64,000 bases of DNA from Candidatus Rhodoferax odensensis (GTDB lineage: Bacteria; Pseudomonadota; Gammaproteobacteria; Burkholderiales; Burkholderiaceae_C). The translations under genes and the position numbers were made by a program. The stretch covers positions 1-64,000 of the forward strand of contig JADKDJ010000012.1 in assembly GCA_016718405.1 (NCBI GenBank), given 5' to 3'. Shown piece after piece: positions 1-11,082 of the stretch; positions within the stretch are counted from its first letter, which is position 1, and each line of letters starts with the position of its first letter. The notes beneath the pieces were generated by a model, which did not search any database, was not told the DNA's origin, and was given only the letters and a program-made list of their open reading frames with translations.

Positions 1-1684
1 CTGCCGAATTCGGCGTGGTGCTGATGCTGTTTCTGGTCGGTCTGGAGCTCGAACCCCGGCGACTGTGGAGCCTGCGCCGCGCCATCTTTGGCTGGGGAAG
101 CGCCCAGATGGCGGCCTGCGTCGCTCTCGTTTTCGTAGCATGTTATGCGCTCGAGGTTTGGATACCAGGCACTTTTGGCGGCTGGAAAACGCCCTTGGTG
201 GCCGCCCTGGGCCTGGCCCCTGTCCAGCACGGCAATTGCCTGCAGGTGATGGCTGAGCGCAACTTGCTGGGCAGCTCCAGCGGTCAGGCGGGCTTCTCGA
301 TCCTGCTGTTCCAGGACGTGGCCGCCATACCCATTCTGGCCTTGTTGCCCTTGCTCGGTTCCGCCGCCCTCGCCAACGCTGCGACGCCTGACACCTCAGC
401 AGCGTGGTTGGAGGCGCTCAAGATCATCGCCATCATCGCGGGCATCGTGCTGGGCGGGCGGTTGCTGCTGCGCCCACTGTTTCGCTGGATTGCCGGCAGC
501 CACGCCGGAGATCTTCACCGCGGCCTCCTTGCTGCTCGTGGTGGGCATTTCGGCCCTGATGCAGGTGGTGGGCTTGAGCATGGCGCTGGGCGCTTTCCTG
601 GCCGGCGTGTTGCTGGCCGAGAGCGAGTACCGGCGCGAGCTGGAGACCGACATCGAACCCTTCAAGGGGCTGCTGCTGGGCCTGTTCTTCATTGCCGTGG
701 GCATGAGCATCGACTTTGGCGTGTTGTGGCGCTCCCCAGGCCTGATGGCCGTGCTGGTGCTGGGCTTCATGGCCTTTAAGGCGCTGGCCATCTACACCCT
801 GGCGCGCATGATGGGCTTGCCCTACCAGGACCGCCCCGTGTTTACCCTGCTGCTGGCGCAGGGCGGCGAATGTGCCTTTGTGGTGTTCAGGCGGCGGGTG
901 GCGCGCGGTGTTTTCCGGTCGAGACCGCCTCGCTGCTGATCGGCGCCGTGTCGCCGTCTGCCATTGGCTCAGCCCGCTGCTGCTGGTGCTGTTGGACAAG
1001 TTCTTGCTGCCGCGCTACGCCCGCTGCGGCGTGCCGGTGCTCGATGAGATCTCCGAGCAGCAGGAAGCCGCGATCGTGATCGCCGGCTTTGGCCGCTACG
1101 GACAGATCGTGGCGCGCGTGATGTTGGCGCAAGGCGTGCCCTGCACCGTGCTGGACCACGACGCCGAGATGATCGAAGCGGCGCGCAGCTTTGGCTACCG
1201 CGTGTTCTATGGCGATGCATCGCGGCTCGATTTGCTGCGGACCGCGGGTGCCGCCAAGGCCAAGGTGCTGGTCATCGCCGTGGACGACAAGGCGCAATCG
1301 CTGGCCATCGTCGACCTCGCGCGCGAGCATTTCCCGCAGTTGCAGTTGGTGGCGCGAGCGCGCGACGTCACGCATTGGCATGAACTGCGGGACCGCGGCG
1401 TCATGCTGGTGCAGCGCGAATTGTTCGAGAGCAGCCTGCGCAGCGCGCGCAGCGTACTGGAGCTGCTGGGCCACGCGGCACCGGAAGCCGCCCAGACGGT
1501 TCGGCGCTTTCGCGAACACAACCTCGAACTCTTCGAGAAGATGCACCCGCACTACAAGGACCGCGCCAAACTGATTGCGGTGGTCAAGCAAGGGCGCCAG
1601 CAACTCGAAGAGCAGATGGCGCTGGAACGCGCGTTGCGCAATGCTCCTGGCAAGGTCTCGACGCACGAGCAACGCGGCGCGTGA
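1..1684 (+). CDS. Kef-type K+/H+ antiporter, 5' truncated, three frameshifts
   Basis: Monovalent cation:proton antiporter of the CPA2/KefB-KefC type in the inner membrane. The start lies before the window; the reading frame is already open at base 3 (AEFGVVLMLFLVGLELEP, a typical Kef transmembrane stretch). Hydrophobic helices run to about 1020, followed by a cytoplasmic RCK/TrkA-N domain from about 1075 with the nucleotide-binding signature VIAGFGRYGQIVARV, and a Kef-like C-terminus. The frame changes near 500 (one extra base), 893 (one base missing after TTC) and 965 (one base missing). Conserved Kef sequence continues in each new frame, so this is one gene, either with consensus errors or recently inactivated. 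KefB and KefC cannot be told apart here. Confidence 0.85.
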
Positions 1685-1909
1685 TCTGTGCGCATCACTC
1701 ACCGGTGCGTCGGGCGGCTCTGGACGAACCAGGCGCAACATTAAGCCCTGCGGCCGATAGGGTCTCCAGCCGCAGGCCGGATTCAGATGGACCTTTGTGC
1801 TCTATTCGCGCTGTTCCCCAACGGCGGTCCGATCCACGCCCACCTCATCAATTTGGAGGATGCGCCGCCATGGTTTGCCCCGGACAATCAGTCCAACCCT
1901 GGAGGCCCC

Positions 1910-3559
1910 ATGACAGCGCGCCGATCACTTCGAATTGCCCTGAATGCAGTCGTCACGGTGACGTTGCTGGGCGCCTGCGCCCCGCGCCTGAAGAACTTCC
2001 AGCAGCCTCCTCGGGCCAGGTCAAGCCGGTCGTGGCGGAGAAGATGAGCGCTTACGCCGCCGCACGTGCCGCGGACCAGGTGAGTTTTGGGGCGACTCCC
2101 GCGCTGGTCGCCCAAATGCAGCAGATGGGCTTGGAGGCCTGGATTGACCAGCAGTTGGCCCTGCCGCCCTCCATCATCAGCGCCCCACGCTACGTCATTG
2201 ACTACGTGCGCAACGATCCGCAAGCCGAGAGCAAAGCACGCCGCTTTGCCCCCGACTCCTTCTACACGCTGGCGATGATCGGGCCTGACCAACTGCGCCT
2301 GCGTGTCAACTGGGCGATGCAGCAGTTCGTGCCTGCCGCCTCGGACGCTTACCCGATCGTCGAATACTTCAACATGTTCCAACGCAACGCCTTGGGCAAC
2401 TACGGTACGTTCTTGCGAGAGCTATCTGTTGATCCAGCGATGGGCGCCTTCCTGAGTAACAACCAAAACCGACCGCGCTCCACCCAATGCCCGGACTGCG
2501 CCCCCAACGAGAACTGGGCGCGTGAGCTCATGCAGTTGTTCAGCATCGGCGTGGTGCAGCTCAATACCGACGGCACCATCAAGCGCGATGCCAAAGACAA
2601 GCCGATGGAAACCTATACGCAAAAGGACGTTGAGGAGCTTGCGCGCGCGTTCACGGGTTGGCGACTCGCCCAGACCACCCCGCCCCCGCCCGACACCAAC
2701 TGGCAGAACGCACCTAACCCCATGGAGCCCGACCCCTGGGAATTCGCACGTGACTCGGGGGCCAAGACTGTGTTGGGCACCCGCTTCGCGGCCGGGCAAT
2801 CCGCAAGACAGGACCTGGAAACCGCCATCAGCATGTTGATGGCGCACCCCAACATCGCCCCTTTCGTCAGCCTGCGCCTGATTCAACACCTGGTCACCAG
2901 CAACCCGAGCCCGCAGTACCTTGGCCGCGTGGCCAGCGTGTTTCGCAACAACGGCCAGGGCGTGGTGGGCGACATGAAGGCGACCGTCAAGGCCGTGTTG
3001 CTGGACCCCGAAGCCCGCCGCGGTGACGTACCCGGAACCGACCGCGCTGGATTTGGCAAGTTACGTGAGCCGGTATTGTTCATCACCGCCGCCATGCGCG
3101 GCTTAGGGTGCCGCACGGCCCTCAAGTGGAACGATGGCAACAGCTTTGGCACGCGTGGCCAGAGCCCCTTGCAACCCCCCAAGCGTGTTCAGCTTCTACT
3201 TGCCGACCGACCGCGCCCCTGGCAGCAACTTACTGGCCCCCGAGCAGAAGCTGGCCACCACGGATGAGTTGTCCGCGCGACTGCGCTACCTCGAGTGGAC
3301 ACTGGTTGACACGAACCGTAGCGGCGGCAATGCCAACTCGGACTCCGGCTGCGACGTCGCCGGCCTGGGACAGGCCTTTGCGCAGTCGCCCAAGGCTCTT
3401 ATCGACCTGATATCCGCGCGCTGGTTCCGTGGTGCCATGCCCCCGACGCTGCGCAGCAACCTGATGGCCCTTGCCACCACGATGCCGGTCGACAACCGCG
3501 GCGCGGTGCAGCTGCTTGAGTTCGCGCTGACCACGCCCTACTTCGGAGTCATCAAATGA
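1910..3559 (+). CDS. DUF1800 family lipoprotein, two frameshifts
   Basis: Exported protein of the DUF1800 family; molecular function unknown. ATG at 1910 gives a lipoprotein signal peptide ending in LLGAC with the lipidated Cys at residue 23. Family hallmarks follow, including FGATPALVAQM near the start, ENWARELMQLFSIG and YTQKDVEELARAFTGW in the middle. One base is missing near 2015, and a run of six C near 3175-3180 has one too many; after correction the C-terminus reads on as PPSVFSFYLPTDRAPGS, as expected for the family. The stop overlaps the start of the DUF1501 gene (ATGA), so the two are co-translated. DUF1800 and DUF1501 genes are usual partners. Confidence 0.85.
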
Positions 3560-4914
3560 AACGCCGCTCCTTCCTCTCGGCTCTGACCAGCGCGCCACTG
3601 GGCGCTTCGCTTGGTGGCGCGAGCCTTCTGGGCACGCTGAGCCTGCCTGGCGCGGCGGCGGCATCGGACTACCGCGCACTGGTCGTGGTGTTTCTGCAAG
3701 GGGGCAACGACGGTCACAACACCTTGGTCCCTACGGATGGGGCGTACCTGGACTACCAGCGCGCCCGCCCTGATCTGGCCTTGCCCAAGGCCAGTCTGGT
3801 CAACCTTGCCGGCAGCAGCGCGGGCCACAGCTTCGGCCTGCATGCCTCGCTCTCTCCGTTGGCCAATTTGTACCAACAGCAGCGACTGGCCTTCATGGCC
3901 AACGTTGGCCCGCTGGTGGAGCCCGCGACCGCCCAGCAGGTGAAGGATCAGACGGTCGAGTTGCCGCCGTTCCTGATGTCGCACAGCGACCAGCAGCAGT
4001 ACACCCAGGGCTGGATGGGCGACACGGATGCCAGCGGCTGGGCCGGGCGCGGCTTGGAGAACCTACCCTCGAACCTGCGCAACGCCTTGGCCGCCGTCAC
4101 CTTTGACACCAACCGCACCTTGGTTCTGGGGCAGCATTCGCGCGTCTCGTTCCTGGCACCCGACGGTGGGCGCTATTGGGGCAACGCGGACCTGGCGCAT
4201 CCGGAGAGTTATTGGTCGCAGTCGCTCAATCGCATGGCGCAGTGGCAGTTCGCCAACGAGTACGAAGCCGAATACGCGCGCACCTTTGGCGGCAGCATCA
4301 CCGAGTCCACCCTGTTCACCCAGGCCTTCTTGAAAGCGACCCCACCCCAAGCGACTTTTGAAGACAACGAACTGGGGCGGCGCCTGCACACGCTGGCCAC
4401 CGTCTTGCCGGTACTCAAATCCAGTGGCTACAAACGGCAAGTGTTCTTCGTGAGTTGGGGCAGCTTTGACACGCACGTGAACCAACGCGGTTCGGGCGAG
4501 TCCACGCAAGACACCCAACTGGGCCAGCTTGCCAATGCCCTGTCAGCCTTCGATGCCGCCACCCAGGCCACTGGTCTGGATCGAGAGGTCACCACCTTGG
4601 TGATGACTGAATTCGGCCGCACGTTACGCCCTGCATCCGGTGGTGGCTCCGACCATGCCTGGGGCAACCACTGGATGGCAATGGGCGGCGCCGTCGCCGG
4701 CGGCCAGGTGCTGGGGCAGTTGCCCTCGCTGGTCTTAGGCGGTGTGGACGACTCCGACCCCAACCGGGGCGGGCGTCATGTCCCCACCCTCTCCACCGAT
4801 CAGGTTGCGGCCTCCATGATGTTATGGCTGGGGCTACCGAGTGCTTCATTGCTCGACGTATTCCCCAACCTCAAGAACTTCGCGCAGAAGAGCTTGAGTC
4901 TGCTGAGTGCCTGA
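3556..4914 (+). CDS. DUF1501 family Tat-exported protein
   Basis: Intact 452-residue protein of the DUF1501 family, related to the alkaline phosphatase/sulfatase superfamily; substrate unknown. The N-terminus MKRRSFLSALTSAPLG is a twin-arginine signal peptide, so it is probably folded before export to the periplasm. Family features visible are VVVFLQGGNDGHNTLVP near the mature N-terminus, WGSFDTHVNQ in the middle and TEFGRTLRPASGGGSDHAWG toward the end, with Asp/His residues suited to metal binding. It starts inside the stop codon of the DUF1800 gene, which supports a functional pair. It is one of the few unbroken frames in this part of the window. Confidence 0.88.
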   Translation: MKRRSFLSALTSAPLGASLGGASLLGTLSLPGAAAASDYRALVVVFLQGGNDGHNTLVPTDGAYLDYQRARPDLALPKASLVNLAGSSAGHSFGLHASLSPLANLYQQQRLAFMANVGPLVEPATAQQVKDQTVELPPFLMSHSDQQQYTQGWMGDTDASGWAGRGLENLPSNLRNALAAVTFDTNRTLVLGQHSRVSFLAPDGGRYWGNADLAHPESYWSQSLNRMAQWQFANEYEAEYARTFGGSITESTLFTQAFLKATPPQATFEDNELGRRLHTLATVLPVLKSSGYKRQVFFVSWGSFDTHVNQRGSGESTQDTQLGQLANALSAFDAATQATGLDREVTTLVMTEFGRTLRPASGGGSDHAWGNHWMAMGGAVAGGQVLGQLPSLVLGGVDDSDPNRGGRHVPTLSTDQVAASMMLWLGLPSASLLDVFPNLKNFAQKSLSLLSA

Positions 4915-4952
4915 TGCGCTTAGTCACCGCCACGCGCACCGAGCCCTAGACC

Positions 4953-7056
4953 ATGGAAATCAACCTCACCGAACAAGCCGACGTGGTCGAGCAGACCACG
5001 ACGGTGCAAGGGCCGAGTGGCGACTGGAACAACTATTACGGCAAAGGTGGCAACGACACGATTCGCCTGTATTTTGGAGCAGCCTTTGGCGGACCCGGCG
5101 CAGACACGATTGAGCATCTGGTGTTTCCTGGGCAGTTGTGGAATCAGGTGCAGATCGGCTATTGGGACTCACCGCGGGCGTCGTGGTGGACCTGGGCGGT
5201 GGTTATGCCGACGATGGCTTTGGAACCCGCGACACCTTGATTGGATCCATCAATGGCGCCCACGGCAGTTGGCATGACGATCAGTTTCGCGGCGACACCA
5301 AGGACAACTACTTCTGGCCCAACGGCGGTCACGACGTGATCGACGGTCGTGACGGCCGCGACGGCGTGGGTGTGCCGTGGAATGTGGGCGACCCCCACGA
5401 TCTGTCCCAACTCATCATCACCGTTTCAACCGACGCACGGCGCGCCACGATCACCTCCAAAACAGACCCAACGCTACGCTACGAACTGACGGATATCGAG
5501 TACCTCAGCTACTGGGAGAATGGCACGACGCACACCTTCGAAGTCAGCGACTTCCTCGATCCCCAAGCCCTTGCCGAACAAGCACTAACCGGTTCCGGCA
5601 CACAACGCTGGAACGCCTCGCAATCCATGGGCAGCGCCGTCACCGTCAGCTACAGCTTTGTCGACTTCGCGCCCACATCGGGCAGTGGGGCGACCGGTTT
5701 TAGAACCTTCAGCCCCGCCGAACGACAGACCGTGCGCGACATCTTGAGTAGCACCAGCGCTGTGACGGGTTTGACCTTCACCGAGGTGAACGAGCTCACG
5801 GCCACGGCCGGACAGATCCGATTTGGCGTGAGCGCCCAAACGGCTACCAAAGGGCTGGCTTCGATGCCCGACCTGGCCGCCACCAACACCATTGCCGGGG
5901 ATGTGTGGATGGACACCGACTCGATGCTCGCGCTGTCGCCCGGCACCGAAGGCTACGCCGCCCTGCTGCACGAAATTGGCCATGCCCTGGGCCTGCGCCA
6001 CGCGCGCAACGTCGATGCGGGGGACGCGTGGGCACAACAGATGCGCGCCGCCGACGACCGCACCAGCCAAACCGTGATGTCGGGCACGGCCTCTGCCGAC
6101 GGGCTCTTTCGAGCGGATTGGGGCGTGTGGACATTGCCGCGCTGCAGTACCTCTACGGTGCCAAGAGCATCAACAGCGGCGACAACAACTACCAAGTCGG
6201 CGGCCCGGCATCCCAAGCGCAACGCAGCCTGATTGACAGCGGCGGCAGCGACACCCTGGACGCATCGGCCTCGCCAGTGGGCGTCTCCCTGGACCTGCAG
6301 CCGGCCCACCTGAGCAGCGTGGGCTTGACCGCGCAGGGCCTGGCGCCGGTCGAGAACCTCGGGATTGCCCTTGGCAGCATCATCGAAAACGCCATCGGTT
6401 CGGCCAATGACGATGTGCTGCTGGGCAACGCCAGCAACAACCGTCTCACCGGCGGCCTGGGCAACGATTGGCTAGACGGCTTGGCGGGCACCGACGTCGC
6501 CGTGTTTGCCGCCACGCGCGCCGACTACGTTGTGAGCGCCGGTTTCGGCAAAGTGTTTGTCGCCGCACGCGATGGCGTCAGCGGCTTTGACACCCTGCAG
6601 AACATCGAACGGCTCAGCTTTTCGGACCGCGGCGTGGCGCTGGACATGGCCACCACACAAGCGGGCGGCGGCGCCGCGCTGCTGTTGGGCGCCGTGCTGG
6701 GCGAGGCCGCATTGAGCGCCAAGAAGCCGCTGGTAGGCGCCGTGATTGATCTGTTCGACCAGGGCTTCACGCTGCAAGTCTTGTCGGGCGCGGTGATGCG
6801 CTTGCCGATCTGGGGTCTGCTGGTCGGCAACGGTGCTGCCACCGCCAGCAACACCGAGATCGCCAACTACCTGCTGACCACGGTGAACCGGACCACGCCC
6901 GACGTGGCCACGCTCAACGCGACCGTCAAGGCGCTGGACGCGGAGACGGGCGCCGCGCAAGGCAACTTCCTGTGGCAACTGGCCGAATCCAGCGCCAATC
7001 AAGCGCAGGTGGGGTTAGTGGGATTGGCGGCGACCGGCTTGGAGTTCACCGCATAG
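4953..7056 (+). CDS. RTX-type M10-like metallopeptidase, two frameshifts
   Basis: Predicted secreted zinc metallopeptidase of about 700 residues. The zinc motif HEIGHALGLRH is encoded at 5969-6001, followed by a VMSG Met-turn and the helix VDIAALQYLYG typical of serralysins. Gly/Asp-rich stretches resembling RTX calcium-binding repeats (GKGGNDTIRL, GGPGADTI, GGHDVIDGRDGRDG) lie before the catalytic domain; the usual serralysin order has them after it. More repeats follow (NRLTGGLGNDWLDGLAG) and then a C-terminal module shared with two other proteins here. There is no Sec signal peptide, so type I secretion is likely, but no ABC exporter is in the window. One base is missing near 5167 and another near 6130. 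The ATG at 4953 has only a weak ribosome binding site. Confidence 0.75.
6487..7056 (+). repeat. Shared RTX-protein C-terminal module, copy 1
   Basis: About 190 residues from the last RTX strand (AVFAATRADYVVS) through NIERLSFSDRGVALD, KKPLVGAVIDLFDQGF and LSGAVMRLPIWG to a closing NQAQVGLVGLAATGLEF. It is very similar to the modules at 9549-10142 and 13621-13016. The ending resembles DUF4214-like C-termini of betaproteobacterial RTX proteins, where I would expect it to serve in secretion or surface retention (inference). Confidence 0.7.
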
Positions 7057-7188
7057 ACCCATGACAAAGCGGGTGCGACCGTTCGGCCCGCGGAATTTGG
7101 CAAACACCTTTGCAGCCAATTTGTGCATTGCCGACCAGCGCGCTAAAGTAGCCCTTCATGGTCTGATCCAGACTGGGGAGAAATTGCT

Positions 7189-10142
7189 TTGGCTACCGTA
7201 TCTGACGTCACCGTCGTCACCTATTCCGGCGACGCGCGGGTGGACTCGCTGTTGTTCGCAACGGCGGACTGGAACTACCTGCTGCCCAGTCGAACCACGT
7301 TGTTCTATACCTTCGACCTGAGTGTCATTGACCCGGTCACGGCCCAGCCTCTGACCGTGTTCAATGCCGCGCAACAAGCGGCCGTCACGGCGATTCTGAG
7401 CCACGCCTCCAGCGTCACCGGCATCACCTTTGCGCTGACGGCCTCGGGTGCTGCGGCGGACTTTCACTTTGGCGCCTGTGACATTGCCGGCGCCACCACG
7501 GCGGGCCTGACGCAGACCTCCGAGAACTACTCGTTCACCGGCGCCAATGTGTTGACGGCCTACACAGCAGAGGCGTTCATCTATCTGGACAACGTCGAGT
7601 TTCTGGCCAGCGGCTCCAACCCCCCGAGCGGCTCGGTGGGCTACGAGATCTTGTTGCACGAGATCGGCCATGCCCTAGGCCTGGGCCACCCGTTTGACGG
7701 CACGTTTCCTTTGCCCCCTGCACAAGACAACACCAACAACACTGTGATGTCCTACACCCATGCGGGTGGCAACAAGTCCACGTTTCAGTCCTACGATCTG
7801 CTGGCCTTGCGCTGGCTCTACGGTGAAGACGGACTGCGCGGCACCTGGGGGTTCAACTCCACCAACGGCCCGTCCCTCACCCTCACAGGATCGGGGGACA
7901 CCACCACGCCTACGGTCAACAGCTTCAGCCCGCTCGATGAAGCCACGGGTGTGGAGCTCAACGCCAACCTGGTGCTGACCTTTAGCGAGTCGATCGCACG
8001 CGGCACCGGCACCATCCGACTCAAAACCGCCGCAGGCACGACCATCGAGAGTTATGACGCAGCGACCAGTTCCAACCTCAGCATTGCCGGCAGCACACTC
8101 ACGGTCAACCCCACCTTCAGCTTGAGCAACGGCACCGGCTACAAGCTGGAAATCGAGTCCGGCAGCATCTTGGACCTGGCCGGCAACAGCTACGCGGGCA
8201 CCACCAGCTACAACTTCACCACCCTGGCGGCGGTCGTCAATCAGCCCCCCACCGGCGCTGTTCAACTTGCCGGCACTGCCACACAGGGCCAGACCCTGAC
8301 CGCCGTCACCACGACGTTGGCCGACGCGGATGGCCTGGGCGTCTTGAGCTACCAGTGGCTGCGTGGTGGCACCGTCGTGGCGGGCAGCACCAACAGCAGC
8401 TACACCCTGGGCCAGAGCGATGTCGGTCAAACCCTGTCGGTGCGGGTGGCGTACACCGATGGGCTGGGCACCGCAGAGTCCGTGCTATCCAGCGCCACGT
8501 CGGCGGTGGCCAATATCAACGATGCGCCCACCGGCAGCGTGATCATTGTGGGCCAGGCCTCCGAAGGACAACTGTTGGTGGCCAACACCAACCTGCTGGC
8601 TGATCCGGATGGCCTGGGCGCCTTCAGCTACCAGTGGCTGCGCAACGCGACACCCATCACCGGGGCCACCTCCAGCAGCTACCTCGTCGCCACCGGCGAC
8701 ATTGGCGCCACCCTCACCGCCAAGGTCAGCTACCTCGACGGCGGGGGGACGATCGAAACGCTCACCTCCAGCGCCACCGCCCCCATCACCAATGCCAATG
8801 ATGCCCCCACTGGCGCGGTCACCCTGGTTGGCACCCTGGCTGAGGGACAGACCATCACGGCGAACACCAGCACCCTGGCCGACGCCGATGGCCTGGGCGC
8901 GTTCAGCTACCAATGGCTACGCAGCGGCACCCCGATCGCCGGCAGCACCAACCCCAGTTACCTGGTCACTGCCAGCGACGTGGGTTTGATCATCAACGTG
9001 CGCATCAGCTACACCGACGGATTTGGCCACGCCGAACAAGTTACCTCCACGTCCACCACCCCGATCGCCGATGGCCTGGCACCCACCGCCTTGACCTTCA
9101 GCCCGGTCGACGAAGCCATCGGCGTGGCGGTGGACGCCAATATCGTGGTCACGTTCAGCGAGCCGATCCAGCAAGGATCGGGCACCATCCTGCTGAAGAC
9201 CAGCACGGGCAGCATCGTCGAGAGCTACAGCGTGAGCAACAGCCTGAACCTGTCGGTCTCAGGCACTGTGCTGACGCTCAATCCGACCATGCCACTGCTG
9301 ACCGAGACGGCCTACCTGATCGAGTTTCCCAGCGGCTGCGTGCTTGACTTGGCGGGCAACCGCTTCGCGTAAGCACCAGCAGCTACAACTTCACCACGAT
9401 TGCATCGGGTCATACCCTCACTGGCACGGCCCTGGCGGACACGCTGATCGGCACCGCCGGCAGCGACACCATCCAAGCCGGGGCCGGCGCCGACACCATC
9501 ACCGGCGCGGGTGGCGACGATACGGTGGACGGTGGCGAGGGCACTGACACGGCCGTCTTCTCCGGGCCGCGCGCGGCCTACCCCCTCACCCGCCCGTTTG
9601 GCGTGCTGACCGCCGTGGCCGACAGCGTGGGCACCGATGGCCGCGACGCGCTCAGCAACGTCGAGCGCCTGAAATTTGCGGACCTCGGCGTGGCCTTGGA
9701 CCTGGATGCCAGCCAAGCGGCGGGCCAGGCCGCACTGCTGGTGGGCGCGGTCCTTGGGGTGGGGGCGTTGACCGCCAAGAAACCCTTGGTGGGCGCGGTG
9801 ATCGACTTGATCGACCAGGGCTTCAGCTTCCAGGTGTTGTCAGGCGCGGTAATGCGGCTGGACGTCTGGGGTGTGCTGGCCAACGGAGGCGCGGCCAGCG
9901 CCAGTAACAGCCAGATTGCCAACTACCTGCGGACCACGGTCAACGGCCACGCGCCCGACGCCGCCACCCTGGCAGCGGCCGTCACCGCGCTGGACACCGA
10001 AACCGGCGCCGCGCAGGGCAACTTCCTGTGGCACTTGGCCGAATCCGCCGCCAACCAAACCCAAATCAACCTGGTGGGCCTGGCGACCAGCGGGCTGAGT
10101 TTGGCGGAATCTGAAGCCTTGCGGGTCAGACCACTCGCGTAG
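7189..10142 (+). CDS. Serralysin-like RTX metallopeptidase with Ig-like and YQWLR repeats
   Basis: Predicted secreted M10 zinc metallopeptidase, about 985 residues. The start is a TTG at 7189 placed 8 bases after GGGGAG. Domain order: catalytic domain with HEIGHALGLGHPFDG (from residue 157) and Met-turn VMSY; a Big_5-type Ig-like domain (about 7906-8230); three tandem 93-residue YQWLR repeats (8239-9075); a second Big_5-type domain; RTX nonapeptides (GTAGSDTIQAGAGADTITG, GGDDTVDGGEGTDT); and the C-terminal module shared with the proteins ending at 7056 and 13016. One base is missing near 9370, which creates a false TAA stop. The 3' end overlaps the convergent apbE by 17 bp. No Sec signal; type I secretion is likely. 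Confidence 0.8.
8239..9075 (+). repeat. Three tandem 279-bp repeats encoding YQWLR domains
   Basis: Repeat units start at 8239, 8518 and 8797, an exact 279-bp (93-residue) period. Each begins PTGxVxLxG, contains LADxDGLGxxSYQWLRxxTxIxGST and ends near TSxATxPI. Such bacterial extracellular repeats are stacked beta-sandwich spacers or binding domains. The equal spacing shows that no indel falls inside this stretch. Confidence 0.85.
9549..10142 (+). repeat. Shared RTX-protein C-terminal module, copy 2
   Basis: Copy 2 of the module, closing the second metallopeptidase. It contains NVERLKFADLGVALDLD, AKKPLVGAVIDLIDQGF, LSGAVMRLDVWGVLANGG, NGHAPDAATLAAAVTALDT and NQTQINLVGLATSGLSL. It extends about 13 residues past the homologous end of the other copies before the stop at 10142. 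Confidence 0.7.
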
Positions 10143-11074
10143 CGATGTGCTCTGACCCCAACTGATGGTCGCTGTCATCGCGTCGAAACAAGTCGCCACG
10201 ATGGTCCACTGCCAGGTAAGTCAGGCCTGCGCTCTGCAGAAACGCCAAACCCTCCTCCTGCTTGAGCATGGCAATCGTCGCGCAACTTCCCGCTACCAAG
10301 GCCGACGGCGCCACCACACTCACACTACGCCAATAGCTCACCGACTGCCCGGTCTGGGGATGCAGGATGTGGCAGTAGCGTCGGCCGTCCAGCTCAAAGT
10401 AGCGCTCGTAGTCGCCACTGGTCGCCAAGCCGCCCCTCCAAGGGGATGGTGGCAATCAACTGGTTGGAGCGGCGCGGGTCCTGAATGCCCATCATCCACG
10501 CTTGACCATCCGGTTTGGGGCCTAGCACGCGTAGGTCGCCGGCCAGATTGACGTAACCGTGCTGCACCCCTTGCTCTTGCAACACCCGTGCGGCCCGGTC
10601 AGCGGCGTATTCCTTGCCAAAGCCTCCAAAGTCAAGCTCCATCCCGACAACGGGCAAGCGCACCCGCCGCCCTTCTTGCTGCACGCTCGGCCAATCGATC
10701 AAGGTGCACAGCGCTTGCAGCGTGGCCGGGTCGGGCACGCTGGCTTGCCTGAAGTTCCAGGCGCGCCGCAACACGCCTGAAGTGATGTCAAACAAACCGG
10801 CACTGTTGTCGAACAAGGTTCCCGCGTACTTCAGCAAGGCCAGTGTCTCGTCATCACACTCCACCGCATCGGTGCCAGCCTGCGCCGCGATACGCGACAC
10901 CACGCTGTCCGGCCGGTAGCGCGAATACTTGACCTCGATACGGCGCACCTCGTCAATAGCGGCCTGCGCCAGCCCACGCGCCTGTGCTTCGCTTGCCGCG
11001 GCCAGATGCACCTCACAGCGAGAGGCCATGGCCTCGAAACCGATCCGAAACGTGGGCTGAACCATGCGCATCAC
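10126..11074 (-). CDS. apbE: FAD:protein FMN transferase (ApbE family), one frameshift
   Basis: ApbE transfers FMN from FAD onto a Thr or Ser of a periplasmic or membrane redox protein. Family signatures are visible: MASRCEVHL near the N-terminus, IEVKYSRYRPDSVVSRIA, the core motif LDFGGFGKEYAADRAARVL, VNLAGDLRVLG, and ATSGDYERYF followed by HILHPQTG near the C-terminus. One extra G in a GGGG run near 10437 shifts the frame; removing it joins LEGG to LATSGDYERYF. It is last in the operon with TlpA, DUF4266 and DUF3570 genes, starting 8 bases after DUF3570 ends, and its 3' end overlaps the convergent metallopeptidase gene. The FMN acceptor protein is not evident nearby. Confidence 0.88.
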
Positions 11075-11082
11075 CCAGCGGA

